A stretch of DNA of 38,484 bases from Pseudomonadota bacterium (GCA_003577275.1 QEVO01000012.1:1-38484); one strand, 5' to 3'; counted from the first letter of the stretch, positions 1 through 6,462 are shown. Made by a program: numbers and translations. The notes: generated from the letters alone by a model not told the origin.

Positions 1-294
1 CATGCAGGTTTCGTTGTCGCAATCGGTATACTCTGCAGCGCCGGTATCCATGCCACATTCGGTGTTCCATAATGCTGCGTCGCCGACGAAAGCGCGGCAG
101 GCATCTTCGATCATGGGGAAATAATCGTCGGTTGCTATTTTCACGTAGCACGCGTCTGGCATCATATGCTGCTCGATTATTTGCAGATTGGTCAATTCCT
201 CGCCGGTGTCTCCGTCGTAATATTTGGTGACGACATTTTTTTGCGAAAAATAGATCGTCTTGATGATGAGGTGCTGAACGCTTGGAATGGTCAT
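1..294 (-). CDS. hypothetical protein, partial (C-terminus beyond left edge)
   Basis: The reading frame is open from an ATG at 294 to the first base of the window, giving 98 codons without a stop, so the C-terminus is missing. A good ribosome site (GGAGG, about 7 nt upstream) supports the start, and the upstream gene's TGA ends one base before it. The protein begins MTIPSVQHLIIKTIYF and is acidic and Cys/Tyr-rich towards the cut end. I recognise no domain. It is the most distal visible gene of the leftward early operon. Confidence 0.7.
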   Translation of the reverse strand, partial: MTIPSVQHLIIKTIYFSQKNVVTKYYDGDTGEELTNLQIIEQHMMPDACYVKIATDDYFPMIEDACRAFVGDAALWNTECGMDTGAAEYTDCDNETCM

Positions 295-295
295 G

Positions 296-478
296 TCAGG
301 CCTCCGGCGTTTGGTAAAATGCGTACGCCTTAATCTCCATATCATTAATGCGCCGGATATATTCGTCGACCCGGAATTGGGCGTATTGGATCATGAGATC
401 ATCGGTAAGCCCGAGTTGTTTTTCAAAAGCGGCTCGCCATTTGCGCAGATGTTCGTATTGTTCAAGTGTTGGCGTCAT
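296..478 (-). CDS. small hypothetical protein (60 aa)
   Basis: A 60-residue charged, mostly helical protein (starts MTPTLEQYEHLRKW, ends YAFYQTPEA). A GGAGG ribosome site lies 8 nt upstream of the ATG. Its start overlaps the stop of the upstream gene by four bases and its stop almost touches the next start, so it is translationally embedded in the leftward operon. It has Cys-free, amphipathic character and no recognised family. It could be a small phage accessory or inhibitor protein, but nothing in the sequence proves a role. Confidence 0.7.
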   Translation of the reverse strand: MTPTLEQYEHLRKWRAAFEKQLGLTDDLMIQYAQFRVDEYIRRINDMEIKAYAFYQTPEA

Positions 479-912
479 GGTTGCGCCTCCAGCGCTGTCT
501 TGGCGTCGGCGGCGCTGGGATATTCAACGTATTGCCAATTTTCATCGTCATCCCGCGCCGCTTTTTCTTCATCGTTGAAGACATGGACGACGCAGTGAAC
601 GTCGGGTAGCTGCGTGGCGCACTCCACAATGACGTAATGCTTTCCGGGGCTGAGATCGTAATAGTCTATAACGTCATTTACGGATTCGCAGCACGCGTCG
701 GATGACGTATCACCCTCCGGATAAAACCACTGCGGCTGCACCATTTTTTGCAGCCGCTCCACCTCGGCTAACAGATCCATCCCGTTGCGGTGGGAAAGCT
801 GGCCGCCTTCATCGGTGTGCGCCCGCATTTCCTGAATGTACGTTGGCGATAAAGCTTTTACTGTATCCCCGTGAAAGCGGGGATGACGGAATGAAGAAAT
901 GGCTTCGGTCAT
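475..912 (-). CDS. hypothetical protein (145 aa)
   Basis: I chose the ATG at 912 because it overlaps the preceding TGA by one base (TGATG) and has an AGAAAGGA ribosome site. A longer in-frame extension to 1020 would run back through the neighbouring gene. Residues 5-18 (ISSFRHPRFHGDTV) are encoded by a short palindromic repeat (861-895), so a later start at the next Met (MRAHTDEGG) is possible. The rest is an acidic protein with a DSDACCESVNDVIDYY-like middle and a VHVFNDEEKAA segment. The family is not recognised. Confidence 0.65.
   Translation of the reverse strand: MTEAISSFRHPRFHGDTVKALSPTYIQEMRAHTDEGGQLSHRNGMDLLAEVERLQKMVQPQWFYPEGDTSSDACCESVNDVIDYYDLSPGKHYVIVECATQLPDVHCVVHVFNDEEKAARDDDENWQYVEYPSAADAKTALEAQP
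861..895. repeat. REP-like palindromic repeat (inside CDS)
   Basis: CCCCG-6 nt-CGGGG (867-882) followed by GATGACGGAATGAAGAA. This is the layout of the short extragenic palindromes that occur in many copies in proteobacterial genomes. Here it lies at the 5' end of a coding region and supplies N-terminal residues. Confidence 0.5.
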
Positions 913-1109
913 CAGATCAATCCTTTCTGGTAAGCGATGTTTTGCGCCAAGGACAGGCACAGAATTTTGGTTGTCGGTTCCGCCTGTTCGGCAAATTGCA
1001 AGGCGGCGCGGGGAAGCCATACTTCGCGGTCATCGTCGGCGCGGATCAGGATGGCTTTTTCGGTGCGGCGGATCACCCGGCACCAGACGTTTACGAAATT
1101 GTCGGTCAT
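912..1109 (-). CDS. small hypothetical protein, beta-rich (65 aa)
   Basis: Starts at MTDNFVNVWCRV; the longer in-frame form (to 1211) would be encoded by a palindromic repeat and by the end of the nuclease gene, so I reject it. The sequence VIRRTEKAILIRADDDREVWLPRAAL reads like a small beta-barrel (a short SH3-like or OB-like fold, inferred only). It begins 14 nt after the nuclease stop and its TGA overlaps the next ATG. The ribosome site is weak. Function unknown. Confidence 0.65.
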   Translation of the reverse strand: MTDNFVNVWCRVIRRTEKAILIRADDDREVWLPRAALQFAEQAEPTTKILCLSLAQNIAYQKGLI

Positions 1110-1123
1110 ATCGGTAATCCGTA

Positions 1124-1597
1124 TTATGGATTCCCGCTTCTCGCCTGGGCGAAGCCGGAGCTTCGCTGCGGCGTAGCCTGGTCGTGGGAATGACGATTGG
1201 GTGACGCGCACCAGCCTTTGCGTTTGCCGCCGTCGTAGGGCCGCGCCAAGCCGGCGGCGATCATGCGCTCGGCGAAGCTTTCACCGGTTTTAAGCGTCAC
1301 CGCGGCGTCAATGCGTCCGGCGTATTTGTCTTGGCCGATGTCGCGCAAGATCACGCGATCGCTCAACAATCGCCGGGCGATGATTTTCGCCTGCCGCGCG
1401 CGCTCGCGCTCGGCGGCGCACTTGCCCTTGATTTCGGGCGCGTCGATGCCGCGCACCCGCACCTTGGTTTCGGCGGCGACGTCGAACCACACCTTGGCGC
1501 GCACCCAAAAAGTGTCGCCGTCGATCACGCGGATCACTTCGGCTTCGATGGGGCCAGCCAGCAGAACGGAAAGAAGGGCTATGTGCGCGGCGATCAT
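1124..1597 (-). CDS. exported thermonuclease (SNase family)
   Basis: A 157-aa Ca-dependent nuclease of the staphylococcal nuclease (SNase) family, which cuts DNA and RNA. The ATG at 1597 has GAGGAGG 7 nt upstream and overlaps the preceding stop (ATGA). Residues 1-19 (MIAAHIALLSVLLAGPIEA) form a signal peptide, so the enzyme should act in the periplasm or outside. The family motifs are present: DGDT (26-29), RVRGIDAPE (47-55, with the catalytic Arg and Glu), and KYAGR (about 91-95). The natural fold ends near KRKGWC; the last 27 or so residues come from a palindromic repeat that has run the frame on. An exported nuclease in an early phage operon is unusual. Confidence 0.9.
   Translation of the reverse strand: MIAAHIALLSVLLAGPIEAEVIRVIDGDTFWVRAKVWFDVAAETKVRVRGIDAPEIKGKCAAERERARQAKIIARRLLSDRVILRDIGQDKYAGRIDAAVTLKTGESFAERMIAAGLARPYDGGKRKGWCASPNRHSHDQATPQRSSGFAQARSGNP
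1128..1195. repeat. REP-like palindromic repeat at nuclease 3' end
   Basis: GGATTCCCGC ... GTGGGAATGACG arms separated by about 45 nt, with inner partial palindromes. Translated in one frame such elements give the common WIPAFAGMT-type peptide. It extends the thermonuclease C-terminus and lies just upstream of the next start codon. Confidence 0.55.
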
Positions 1598-2052
1598 GAG
1601 CGCGCCTCCTCGGGCGCCCAAGCGCGCCAGCCGTCGGGATGATGAAAGCCCCAGCGGCGCAGCCGCGGGCCGGTCAAAAACAAGGTGAGCGCGCCCTCAC
1701 TGCCGGGCAATGTTTCCAGGCGGTGGGCGGCTTTGGCGCGGCGCAGCACGATGTCGCCGCCCCGGCGCAGCACGCGGCGATGAACGCCGCCCGCCTGAAT
1801 GGTGTGCTCGACATACATGCCGAGAAGCACAATGGTGCAGTTGGCCCAAGGGTGGTCGTGGAGCGCGCGGTCATCGTCGGAACGGCAGATATCGTGCAGG
1901 TATATGTTGCACAGCGGATTGCGGGGAATCACCCACCAGCGCCGCAGATAGACGTCATCGGCGCGGCCGATGACAAAATCTGGCGGGCGGCGCTCCATGA
2001 CGCGGCGCGCGGCGCGGATCAGCATTTGTCGCAAGCGGAAGGGAATTCGCAT
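1594..2052 (-). CDS. cupin-like phage protein with HDHPW motif
   Basis: 152 aa with a ribosome site (AAAGGAG) upstream. The core ICRSDDDRALHDHPWANC followed by GMYVEH and a later KAAHRLE/LFLTGPRL pattern is that of a small double-stranded beta-helix (cupin, cysteine-dioxygenase-like) with His residues that could bind metal. Such proteins occur in several phages, but their substrate is not known to me. It lies between the Zn-finger gene (3-nt gap) and the thermonuclease (ATGA overlap). The N-terminal 30 residues are strongly basic. Confidence 0.65.
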   Translation of the reverse strand: MRIPFRLRQMLIRAARRVMERRPPDFVIGRADDVYLRRWWVIPRNPLCNIYLHDICRSDDDRALHDHPWANCTIVLLGMYVEHTIQAGGVHRRVLRRGGDIVLRRAKAAHRLETLPGSEGALTLFLTGPRLRRWGFHHPDGWRAWAPEEARS

Positions 2053-2055
2053 CGC

Positions 2056-2457
2056 CTACTCCTTTTTTTGGGAAACGGGGTGCGCAAAATACGCACTGGC
2101 TTTCAGATCAGCCCGCGCCGCCAGCACGGCGGCGGGCGGACGCCAGGAAGGCCGGCCTTGGCGGCGGCGCTGATCCTCGCGCCAGAATTCAGCCGCCATG
2201 CGGTTCATCATGGTCAGCGCGCGATACTGCTTAGCATTCTCACGGTCATAGCGGTGCGCCATGAAAAGATCATAGAGTTCCGCGCCGCGCAGCATGCGCC
2301 GGTTGCCAAACGCCTTGCGGCAACCGGCGGCGCAAAAGTCCCGCGCCGCCGGTTTTAGCGCCGCGCCGCACTCCAGGCAGCGCCGGTGCGGGCGGCTGGC
2401 AGGCGCCGCTTCCTCGCGCTTTTTACGGCTATCGCCTAGGCGCGCCATTGTCGTCAC
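2056..2457 (-). CDS. small Zn-finger-like protein
   Basis: 133 aa. Starts at a GTG whose last bases overlap the dnaN stop (GTGA, 2454-2457); an ATG three codons later (2448) is the alternative. Residues about 28-46 contain CLECGAAL and FCAAGCRKAF, a CxxC...CxxxC arrangement typical of a short treble-clef or FCS-type zinc finger. The rest is Arg/Ala-rich and helical (RYDRENAKQYRALTMMNRM). It is probably a nucleic-acid-binding or adaptor protein co-expressed with the sliding clamp, but the role is inferred only. Confidence 0.65.
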   Translation of the reverse strand: MTTMARLGDSRKKREEAAPASRPHRRCLECGAALKPAARDFCAAGCRKAFGNRRMLRGAELYDLFMAHRYDRENAKQYRALTMMNRMAAEFWREDQRRRQGRPSWRPPAAVLAARADLKASAYFAHPVSQKKE

Positions 2458-3596
2458 ACCCGGATCGGCATGATGACGCGCAGGCGCTGGCGGTCCCGGG
2501 GCGGCGTGTCATCGGCGACGGTGAGGAGGATCGGCGCCAAGGCGTCGGAAAAGCGCAGTTCCAGCGTGTCGCCGCTGGCGGTGGACAGGCTTTGCGCCAT
2601 GGCGCGCAGGTAGGCGACATTGAAGCCCATGCGCTGTTCATCGCCGTCAACCTCGGCCGCGCAGGCGTCGGCGGATTCCTCGCCGTCGCGGTTCTTGACG
2701 CCGGCGGTCAGTTCGCCGGGGGAGAAGGTCAAGCGGACGATGCGGGCGTTGTTGCTTTCCTTGTCGACCTCCTCGATGACGCTGACGCGATCAAGGAGGC
2801 GCAACAGCGCCGTCTTTTTCACCCGGGCGGCGCGCGGCGTGTCGGCGGGAATGACGCGGGAATAATCGGGATAGCGGCCATCGATCAGCCGGGTGGAGAA
2901 CACCAGTCCGTGCGCCTGCGCCGCCAGCCGCTCGCCGCCGATGCGTAAGTCTAAGCGCTTTTGTCCGGCCATCACCAGGGGCAGCGCCGTGACAGCGGCG
3001 TTGGGGATGATGACGCCAGGCGCGCCGACGGGCGGCGTTAAATCCTCCAGGCGGTCGAGGGCCAGGATGTGGCCGTTGGTGGCGACCATGACCGGCGCTT
3101 GGCGCAGATCGAGGTAGACGCCGTTGAGGTAAAAGCGCGTCTCCTCGGTGGAGGCGGCGGCGCCTATGGCTTTTAAGCGCTCCAGGAAGGGCGCGGCGTC
3201 GACCTCCCAATCGGGGCCGGCGGGCAGGTCGTGGAAGATCGGCGCGTCGCTCAAGGGCAGGGTGGGCAGGCGCAGCCGCAGGCGGCCTTGGCGGGCGGTC
3301 AACATCGCGCCGTCCATGGTTAGCGTGATGGGTTCGCCGGCGTCGGCCTTGGCGGCGAAGGCGGCCAGGGGCGCGGCCGGGGCGGTGACGCCGCCCGCCG
3401 CGCCGGCGGCGCAGGGCACGGTTTGGGTCAGGGCCTGCTCCAGATCGGTGGCGCTCACCGCCAGCGCGCCCGCCGCATCGCCGCGCAGGATGACGTGGGA
3501 CAAGATCGGGATGGTGGTGCGCCGGGCGGCCAGACGGGCGGCGGCGGCCATGGCGGCAGCGAAGGGTTTTTGGTCGACGGTGGCGGAAAAGGTCAT
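2454..3596 (-). CDS. dnaN: DNA polymerase III beta subunit (sliding clamp)
   Basis: A full-length beta clamp (380 aa; bacterial DnaN is about 370 aa) that encircles DNA and tethers polymerases. The order of family signatures is complete: an N-terminal domain with TTIPILSHV, a middle domain with STEETRFYLNGVYL and ATNGHILALDRL, LIDGRYPDYSRVIP, and a C-terminal domain with VDGDEQRMGFNVAYL ending VIMPIRV. A GGGGA ribosome site precedes the ATG, which overlaps the upstream stop by one base. No DNA polymerase is encoded in the window, so the phage clamp probably serves the host Pol III or another clamp client. Clamps are common in T4-like phages but uncommon in lambda-sized temperate phages. Confidence 0.92.
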   Translation of the reverse strand: MTFSATVDQKPFAAAMAAAARLAARRTTIPILSHVILRGDAAGALAVSATDLEQALTQTVPCAAGAAGGVTAPAAPLAAFAAKADAGEPITLTMDGAMLTARQGRLRLRLPTLPLSDAPIFHDLPAGPDWEVDAAPFLERLKAIGAAASTEETRFYLNGVYLDLRQAPVMVATNGHILALDRLEDLTPPVGAPGVIIPNAAVTALPLVMAGQKRLDLRIGGERLAAQAHGLVFSTRLIDGRYPDYSRVIPADTPRAARVKKTALLRLLDRVSVIEEVDKESNNARIVRLTFSPGELTAGVKNRDGEESADACAAEVDGDEQRMGFNVAYLRAMAQSLSTASGDTLELRFSDALAPILLTVADDTPPRDRQRLRVIMPIRV

Positions 3597-4036
3597 TATT
3601 TCATCCCCTGGGCTAATTTATAGGCAAGGTCGATGGCGCGCTGGTCGCGGACAAAGATCAGGGCGTCGATTTCGGCGACGGCGGCGGCGAATTCGCCGCG
3701 CCCGACCATGCCGCCCAGGCGATCGAGGGCGGCGCTGATCAGGTCGCGGTCGCGGATTTCGTCAGGCACGGCATAGCCATCGAGGGTGGGATCATAATCA
3801 TCGGGATCATAGCAATCGTCATCGAACCAGGAAGGGTCGAAGCGCTGGCGCAGGCGCGTGATCTCACGCAAAGCATCCTCGCGCAAAGCCCGCGCCCCCT
3901 GTGCGGCGTAGCAGAGGGACAGCAGCATCATGAATTCATGGGCGTAGTCGGTGGGCGTGCGGGGTAGCGCGCGGCCGGATGCGGCCAGGGCGGAATCATC
4001 GGTAGGGTCGCGCTGATTACCGCAGTCGACGGTCAT
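3596..4036 (-). CDS. hypothetical protein (146 aa)
   Basis: Acidic, largely helical protein. A block of Asp/Tyr (DDDCYDPDDYDPTLDGY, about residues 73-89) splits an N-terminal helical part (DYAHEFMMLLSLCYAAQ) from a C-terminal helical part (ISAALDRLGGMVGRGEFAAAVAEIDALIF). It overlaps the upstream gene by ATGA and the clamp gene by one base, so it is probably translated with DnaN. I recognise no family. Confidence 0.65.
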   Translation of the reverse strand: MTVDCGNQRDPTDDSALAASGRALPRTPTDYAHEFMMLLSLCYAAQGARALREDALREITRLRQRFDPSWFDDDCYDPDDYDPTLDGYAVPDEIRDRDLISAALDRLGGMVGRGEFAAAVAEIDALIFVRDQRAIDLAYKLAQGMK

Positions 4037-4260
4037 GAGCGGGCCTCGGCCAAGGGGAGCCGCTGCTGGGTGGTGGCGCGGCGCGGGCCGATCCAGCCTT
4101 GGGCGGCGGCCACCGCGGCATCCTTGGTGGCGTAGAGCCGGCGGTCCAGGATCAGGGTGTAATCGGCCTTCGTCCTGGCGCCGCGGCCATGGGGACGGAA
4201 GATGACCATGGCCTTGTAGCCGAAGGGCGGCGCGGCCTTGGCGGATGGGATGATGGGCAT
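4033..4260 (-). CDS. hypothetical protein, first gene of the left operon (75 aa)
   Basis: Start placed at ATG 4260 because AGGAG lies 7 nt upstream; the longer frame (to 4326) would run through the promoter and operator. The sequence MPIIPSAKAAPPFGYKAMVIFRP...YTLILDRRLYATKDAAVAAAQGWIG suggests a small alpha/beta domain. It is the first gene behind the left promoter, about 31 nt from the predicted transcript start. Confidence 0.65.
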   Translation of the reverse strand: MPIIPSAKAAPPFGYKAMVIFRPHGRGARTKADYTLILDRRLYATKDAAVAAAQGWIGPRRATTQQRLPLAEARS

Positions 4261-4297
4261 GGGGTGCTCCTCGTGAAAAAACTGCAACATAGAGAAA

Positions 4298-4326
4298 ACG
4301 ATAATAGGGGCAAATCCCCGCGTCAA
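4298..4326 (-). promoter_or_regulatory. left early promoter (PL-like)
   Basis: On the minus strand, -35 TTGACG (4326-4321), 17-nt spacer, -10 TATCGT (4303-4298). The spacer holds one copy of the phage operator (4306-4321). The layout is the same as at the right promoter, so it is predicted to drive the leftward operon and to be blocked by the repressor. Confidence 0.6.
4306..4321. promoter_or_regulatory. repressor operator O1
   Basis: AGGGGCAAATCCCCGC, a near-palindrome that matches the shared operator consensus GCGGGCAAATTACCGC. It lies between the -35 and -10 boxes of the left promoter. Confidence 0.6.
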
Positions 4327-4335
4327 TATAAAAAT

Positions 4336-4351
4336 GCGGGCAAATTACCGC
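4336..4351. promoter_or_regulatory. repressor operator O2
   Basis: GCGGGCAAATTACCGC. It differs by one base from the operator at 5590-5605 read on the other strand. Its right edge is one base upstream of the -35 box of the rightward promoter for the gene at 4421, and its centre is about 44 bp before the predicted start point. Confidence 0.65.
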
Positions 4352-4352
4352 A

Positions 4353-4381
4353 TTGTTATCTTCGCAAGAAAAAGAAATAAT
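4353..4381 (+). promoter_or_regulatory. rightward promoter for the 4421 gene
   Basis: -35 TTGTTA (4353-4358), 17-nt spacer, -10 AATAAT (4376-4381). Operator O2 abuts the -35 box, a position from which a lambda CI-type repressor can activate transcription. Confidence 0.5.
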
Positions 4382-4420
4382 GGGGGTAGCGCCAATGGCT
4401 AGGTAAAAAAGGAGGAGGGC

Positions 4421-4825
4421 ATGGCGGATTCTTCGAGTGACGCGTCAAAGTCCGGCACCGCACTGGGTAGTCGGCCAAAGGATTTGTTTTGGATAGCCAA
4501 GATGGCGGTGGTTGTGGGCGTCGTTTGGTTGGTCGTCGCGCCGGACGAAAAGCCCCTATCGAGCGCGCCGCCGAAGGAAGAAAGCGATACCACCATTGAC
4601 GTGCCGCCGGCTATGGTCGAGCGATTCCGGGATGTTTTGCTTTATGAGGATTACACCTGCCCGCGCATCGCCATTGTCCGCGCCAAGGGGTTAGGCCCGC
4701 GCGGTCAATATTACAAAGTGTGGTGCGGGCCGGCGGATCAGCCGGGGCAGGCGTATGCCTTCGCTTATGCTGTTTTGATAGCTAACAATGGCGATCTTTA
4801 TGCGCAAATATGGAGTGATGATTAG
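4421..4825 (+). CDS. membrane-anchored protein in the immunity region
   Basis: 134 aa with a strong ribosome site (AGGAGGAGGG). Residues 1-23 are polar, residues about 24-41 (LFWIAKMAVVVGVVWLVVA) form one membrane helix, and the remainder is a soluble domain with two Cys (YTCPRIAI and YKVWCGP), presumably periplasmic. It is isolated, transcribed against the left operon and placed between PL and the repressor. That is where phages often keep genes expressed from the prophage, such as superinfection exclusion or lysogenic conversion. The role is inferred; I recognise no family. Confidence 0.7.
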   Translation: MADSSSDASKSGTALGSRPKDLFWIAKMAVVVGVVWLVVAPDEKPLSSAPPKEESDTTIDVPPAMVERFRDVLLYEDYTCPRIAIVRAKGLGPRGQYYKVWCGPADQPGQAYAFAYAVLIANNGDLYAQIWSDD

Positions 4826-4888
4826 CCAACATTACAACCAAAAGGCGTATTGCCGCGCAGATTTTAATATGTCATTATCCGTAGTCTT

Positions 4889-4949
4889 GCCGCGCACCGG
4901 ATAAAGTGCGCGCGGCGGGGCCGGGGAAAGCACCAACCTTCCCCGGCCC
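4889..4949. terminator. paired hairpins between convergent genes
   Basis: The first hairpin pairs GCGCAC (4892-4897) with GTGCGC (4906-4911) and has GC-rich flanks. The second has perfect 11-bp arms (4918-4928 and 4939-4949, GGGCCGGGGAA type) and a 10-nt loop. They lie between the converging 4421 gene and the repressor. There is no T-run, so a terminator role is only probable. A 14-bp palindrome (CGCTGCCGGCAGCG, 4990-5003) follows. I see no other gene in 4826-5081. Confidence 0.4.
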
Positions 4950-5081
4950 ATGGGACGCAGACCCGCCCATCGGTATTAACCACGCCTGTCGCTGCCGGCA
5001 GCGATGGCGGCAGTATGCCTGGGGGGCTTGAAAAAATGATTGCTGACGCGGATTACGTGCGCCGGCTGGTGCGCATTCAGG

Positions 5082-5531
5082 TCAACGCTTATCTTCGTCG
5101 CGTTTTGCGTACGCATAGAGGCTCAGAACCTTGCGTAGATCGTCCGGCTGATATCCTTCCTTGTGATGATCACGAAAGGCTCCAACCGCCAGCTCGGCCA
5201 CCACTTCGGGTGGTAGTTCGCCACGATATTTGAGGGCTTCCATCACGAATTGTTCCAGGATTTCGATGTCGCTGGCGGACAGAATGTCCGAGTCGTCGTG
5301 ATCGATGATGGTGGTTTCCCCCATTAAATATTCCACGGTACAATGAAGTGCGGCGGCGAGGCGCTGCATAATGTCGATTCGCGGCAGCGTTTTGCGCCGC
5401 CGCAGGTCGCGCACCAGGTCGGGCTTGCCGGTTACCATCAAGGATAGCGCGCGATCGGAGAGTCCCACTGCCTCTTGGCGGGAGTCGAGACGACTTAAAA
5501 AAAGCTTGCGGTGGTCGGCAGGGCGGTTCAT
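5082..5531 (-). CDS. phage repressor, XRE family (CI-like)
   Basis: 149 aa. ATG 5531 is chosen because the longer frame would read across the operators and antisense to cro; GAGGG lies about 12 nt upstream. Residues 8-70 form an XRE helix-turn-helix domain (SDRALSLMVTGKPDLVRDLRRRKTL, then LAAALHCTVEYLMGE). The C-terminal half is helical (ILEQFVMEALKY, PEVVAELAVGAF) and lacks an S24 autocleavage (LexA-like) domain, so induction is not by RecA-driven self-cleavage of this protein. It is divergent to the Cro-like gene across two operators. It probably represses both early promoters. Confidence 0.82.
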   Translation of the reverse strand: MNRPADHRKLFLSRLDSRQEAVGLSDRALSLMVTGKPDLVRDLRRRKTLPRIDIMQRLAAALHCTVEYLMGETTIIDHDDSDILSASDIEILEQFVMEALKYRGELPPEVVAELAVGAFRDHHKEGYQPDDLRKVLSLYAYAKRDEDKR

Positions 5532-5566
5532 GCGGGCATTGTCCCTCAAACCGGCTTTGGTGTCAT

Positions 5567-5582
5567 TCGGTAAAATGCCCGT
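5567..5582. promoter_or_regulatory. repressor operator O3
   Basis: TCGGTAAAATGCCCGT, the weakest of the four operators (12 of 16 bases match GCGGTAATTTGCCCGC, the consensus read on the other strand). It lies between the -35 box of the right promoter and the repressor gene, so it may control repressor transcription. Confidence 0.5.
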
Positions 5583-5610
5583 TGACAACGCGGTAGTTTG
5601 CCCGCATTTT
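5582..5610 (+). promoter_or_regulatory. right early promoter (PR-like)
   Basis: -35 TTGACA (5582-5587), 17-nt spacer, -10 CATTTT (5605-5610). Operator O4 fills the spacer. The predicted start point falls at or next to the A of the cro-like ATG (5617), which would make that mRNA leaderless. Confidence 0.6.
5590..5605. promoter_or_regulatory. repressor operator O4
   Basis: GCGGTAGTTTGCCCGC, 15 of 16 bases identical to the reverse complement of O2. It sits between the -35 and -10 boxes of the right promoter, mirroring O1 in the left promoter. Confidence 0.65.
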
Positions 5611-5616
5611 AAGTCC

Positions 5617-5817
5617 ATGGTCATCGACATCAAGCAGCAACTCCTATCTGACGCGGCGGATTTTTGCGCCAAGACGGGCCTGTCCAAGGCGCGGCTGGCC
5701 ACCATCGTGGTCAACGACGGCAAATTCTTCGCCCGTCTGGAGCGGGGCGGCGGGTTCACTGCCGCCACGTACGAAAAGTTCATGGCCTATTTCCGCGCCC
5801 ATGCGGAAGGAGCCTGA
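5617..5817 (+). CDS. Cro-like DNA-binding protein (66 aa)
   Basis: 66 aa, starts MVIDIKQQLLSDAADFCAKTGLSKARLATIVVNDGKFFARLERG. The LSKARLATIVVNDGKFFARL segment is a compact helix-turn-helix of the kind seen in small phage and cell-cycle regulators. It is the first gene behind the right promoter and divergent to the repressor, the position of cro in lambdoid phages. No Shine-Dalgarno sequence is visible before the ATG, and the -10 box is only 6 nt away, so translation is probably leaderless. Confidence 0.75.
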   Translation: MVIDIKQQLLSDAADFCAKTGLSKARLATIVVNDGKFFARLERGGGFTAATYEKFMAYFRAHAEGA

Positions 5818-5833
5818 CGCGGTTTTTGTTTTT

Positions 5834-5906
5834 CCAGGAGTTCGCCCTCCTCTCTCCTGGGGAAGTCGTCCGGCGGCGCGGGGCTGCCGCCTTGTCGCCG
5901 CCGGAC
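5834..5906. other. structured leader between cro and the CII-like gene
   Basis: Two stem-loops: CCAGGAG...CTCCTGG, and a perfect 11-bp stem (5868-5878 with 5896-5906) with a 17-nt loop. No T-run follows. It may slow or regulate transcription between cro and the next gene, in the manner of tR1, but this is inferred from position only. There is no convincing gene in 5818-5979. Confidence 0.35.
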
Positions 5907-5979
5907 GGCGCTTACCACAACGGGGAGGATAGGTGCGAACCGTCGGATCGCGCCGGCAAAAAAGAGGGGATTTGATTTC

Positions 5980-6462
5980 ATGGCCTACGCCACCACCCGC
6001 GCCTCCAGCGACGAGCAGCGGCTGACCTTGAAGACCGCCTTCCGGCTGCTATTACGCCAGGTGGGCAAGCTTGACTACATCGCCGGGGCGGTGACCCGGT
6101 TGACGCCGGGGTCGATGTCCAAGGCCGGCAACCCGCAAGAGGACTATTACCCACCCTTGGACGCCATCCTGGACCTGGAGATCGCCGCCGGGCGGCCGGT
6201 GGTGACGGAGGCGCTGGCGCGGCTCCAGGGCTACCGGCTGGAGGTAATGGCGGACGCCGGCGAGGTCGACCTGATGCAGGAGTCCACCGCCGCCACCGCC
6301 AAATTGGGGGCGTGGGCGGGCGCGGTGATGGCGGCGATGGCGGACGGCTCTTTGACCCACGCAGAGCGGGTGAGTTTGCGCACCCAGGCGCGGGACATCA
6401 TCGATCAATGGCAATCGCTGCACGACCGGCTGGCGCGGGTCGCCACCGGGGGAGGGATTTAG
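5980..6462 (+). CDS. CII-like phage regulatory protein (CP76 type)
   Basis: 160 aa, with GAGGGG about 11 nt before the ATG. The order of elements fits the phage CII/CP76 regulatory family: an N-terminal helical part (LTLKTAFRLLLRQVGKLDYIAG), SMSKAGNP with a following PPLDAILDLEIAAGRPVVTEALARLQG block, then a C-terminal antiparallel helix pair (ATAKLGAWAGAVMAAMADGSLTHAERVSLRTQ). Members influence early transcription or replication in P2- and lambda-like phages. It sits where cII lies in lambda, after cro. Confidence 0.7.
   Translation: MAYATTRASSDEQRLTLKTAFRLLLRQVGKLDYIAGAVTRLTPGSMSKAGNPQEDYYPPLDAILDLEIAAGRPVVTEALARLQGYRLEVMADAGEVDLMQESTAATAKLGAWAGAVMAAMADGSLTHAERVSLRTQARDIIDQWQSLHDRLARVATGGGI

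Noticed and set aside
5015..5233. 72-codon plus-strand frame overlapping the repressor's 3' end
   Set aside because: Its second half is antisense to the repressor and looks like a shadow (Pro/Arg-rich); no good ribosome site. A shorter reading from the ATG at 5037 is possible but unsupported.
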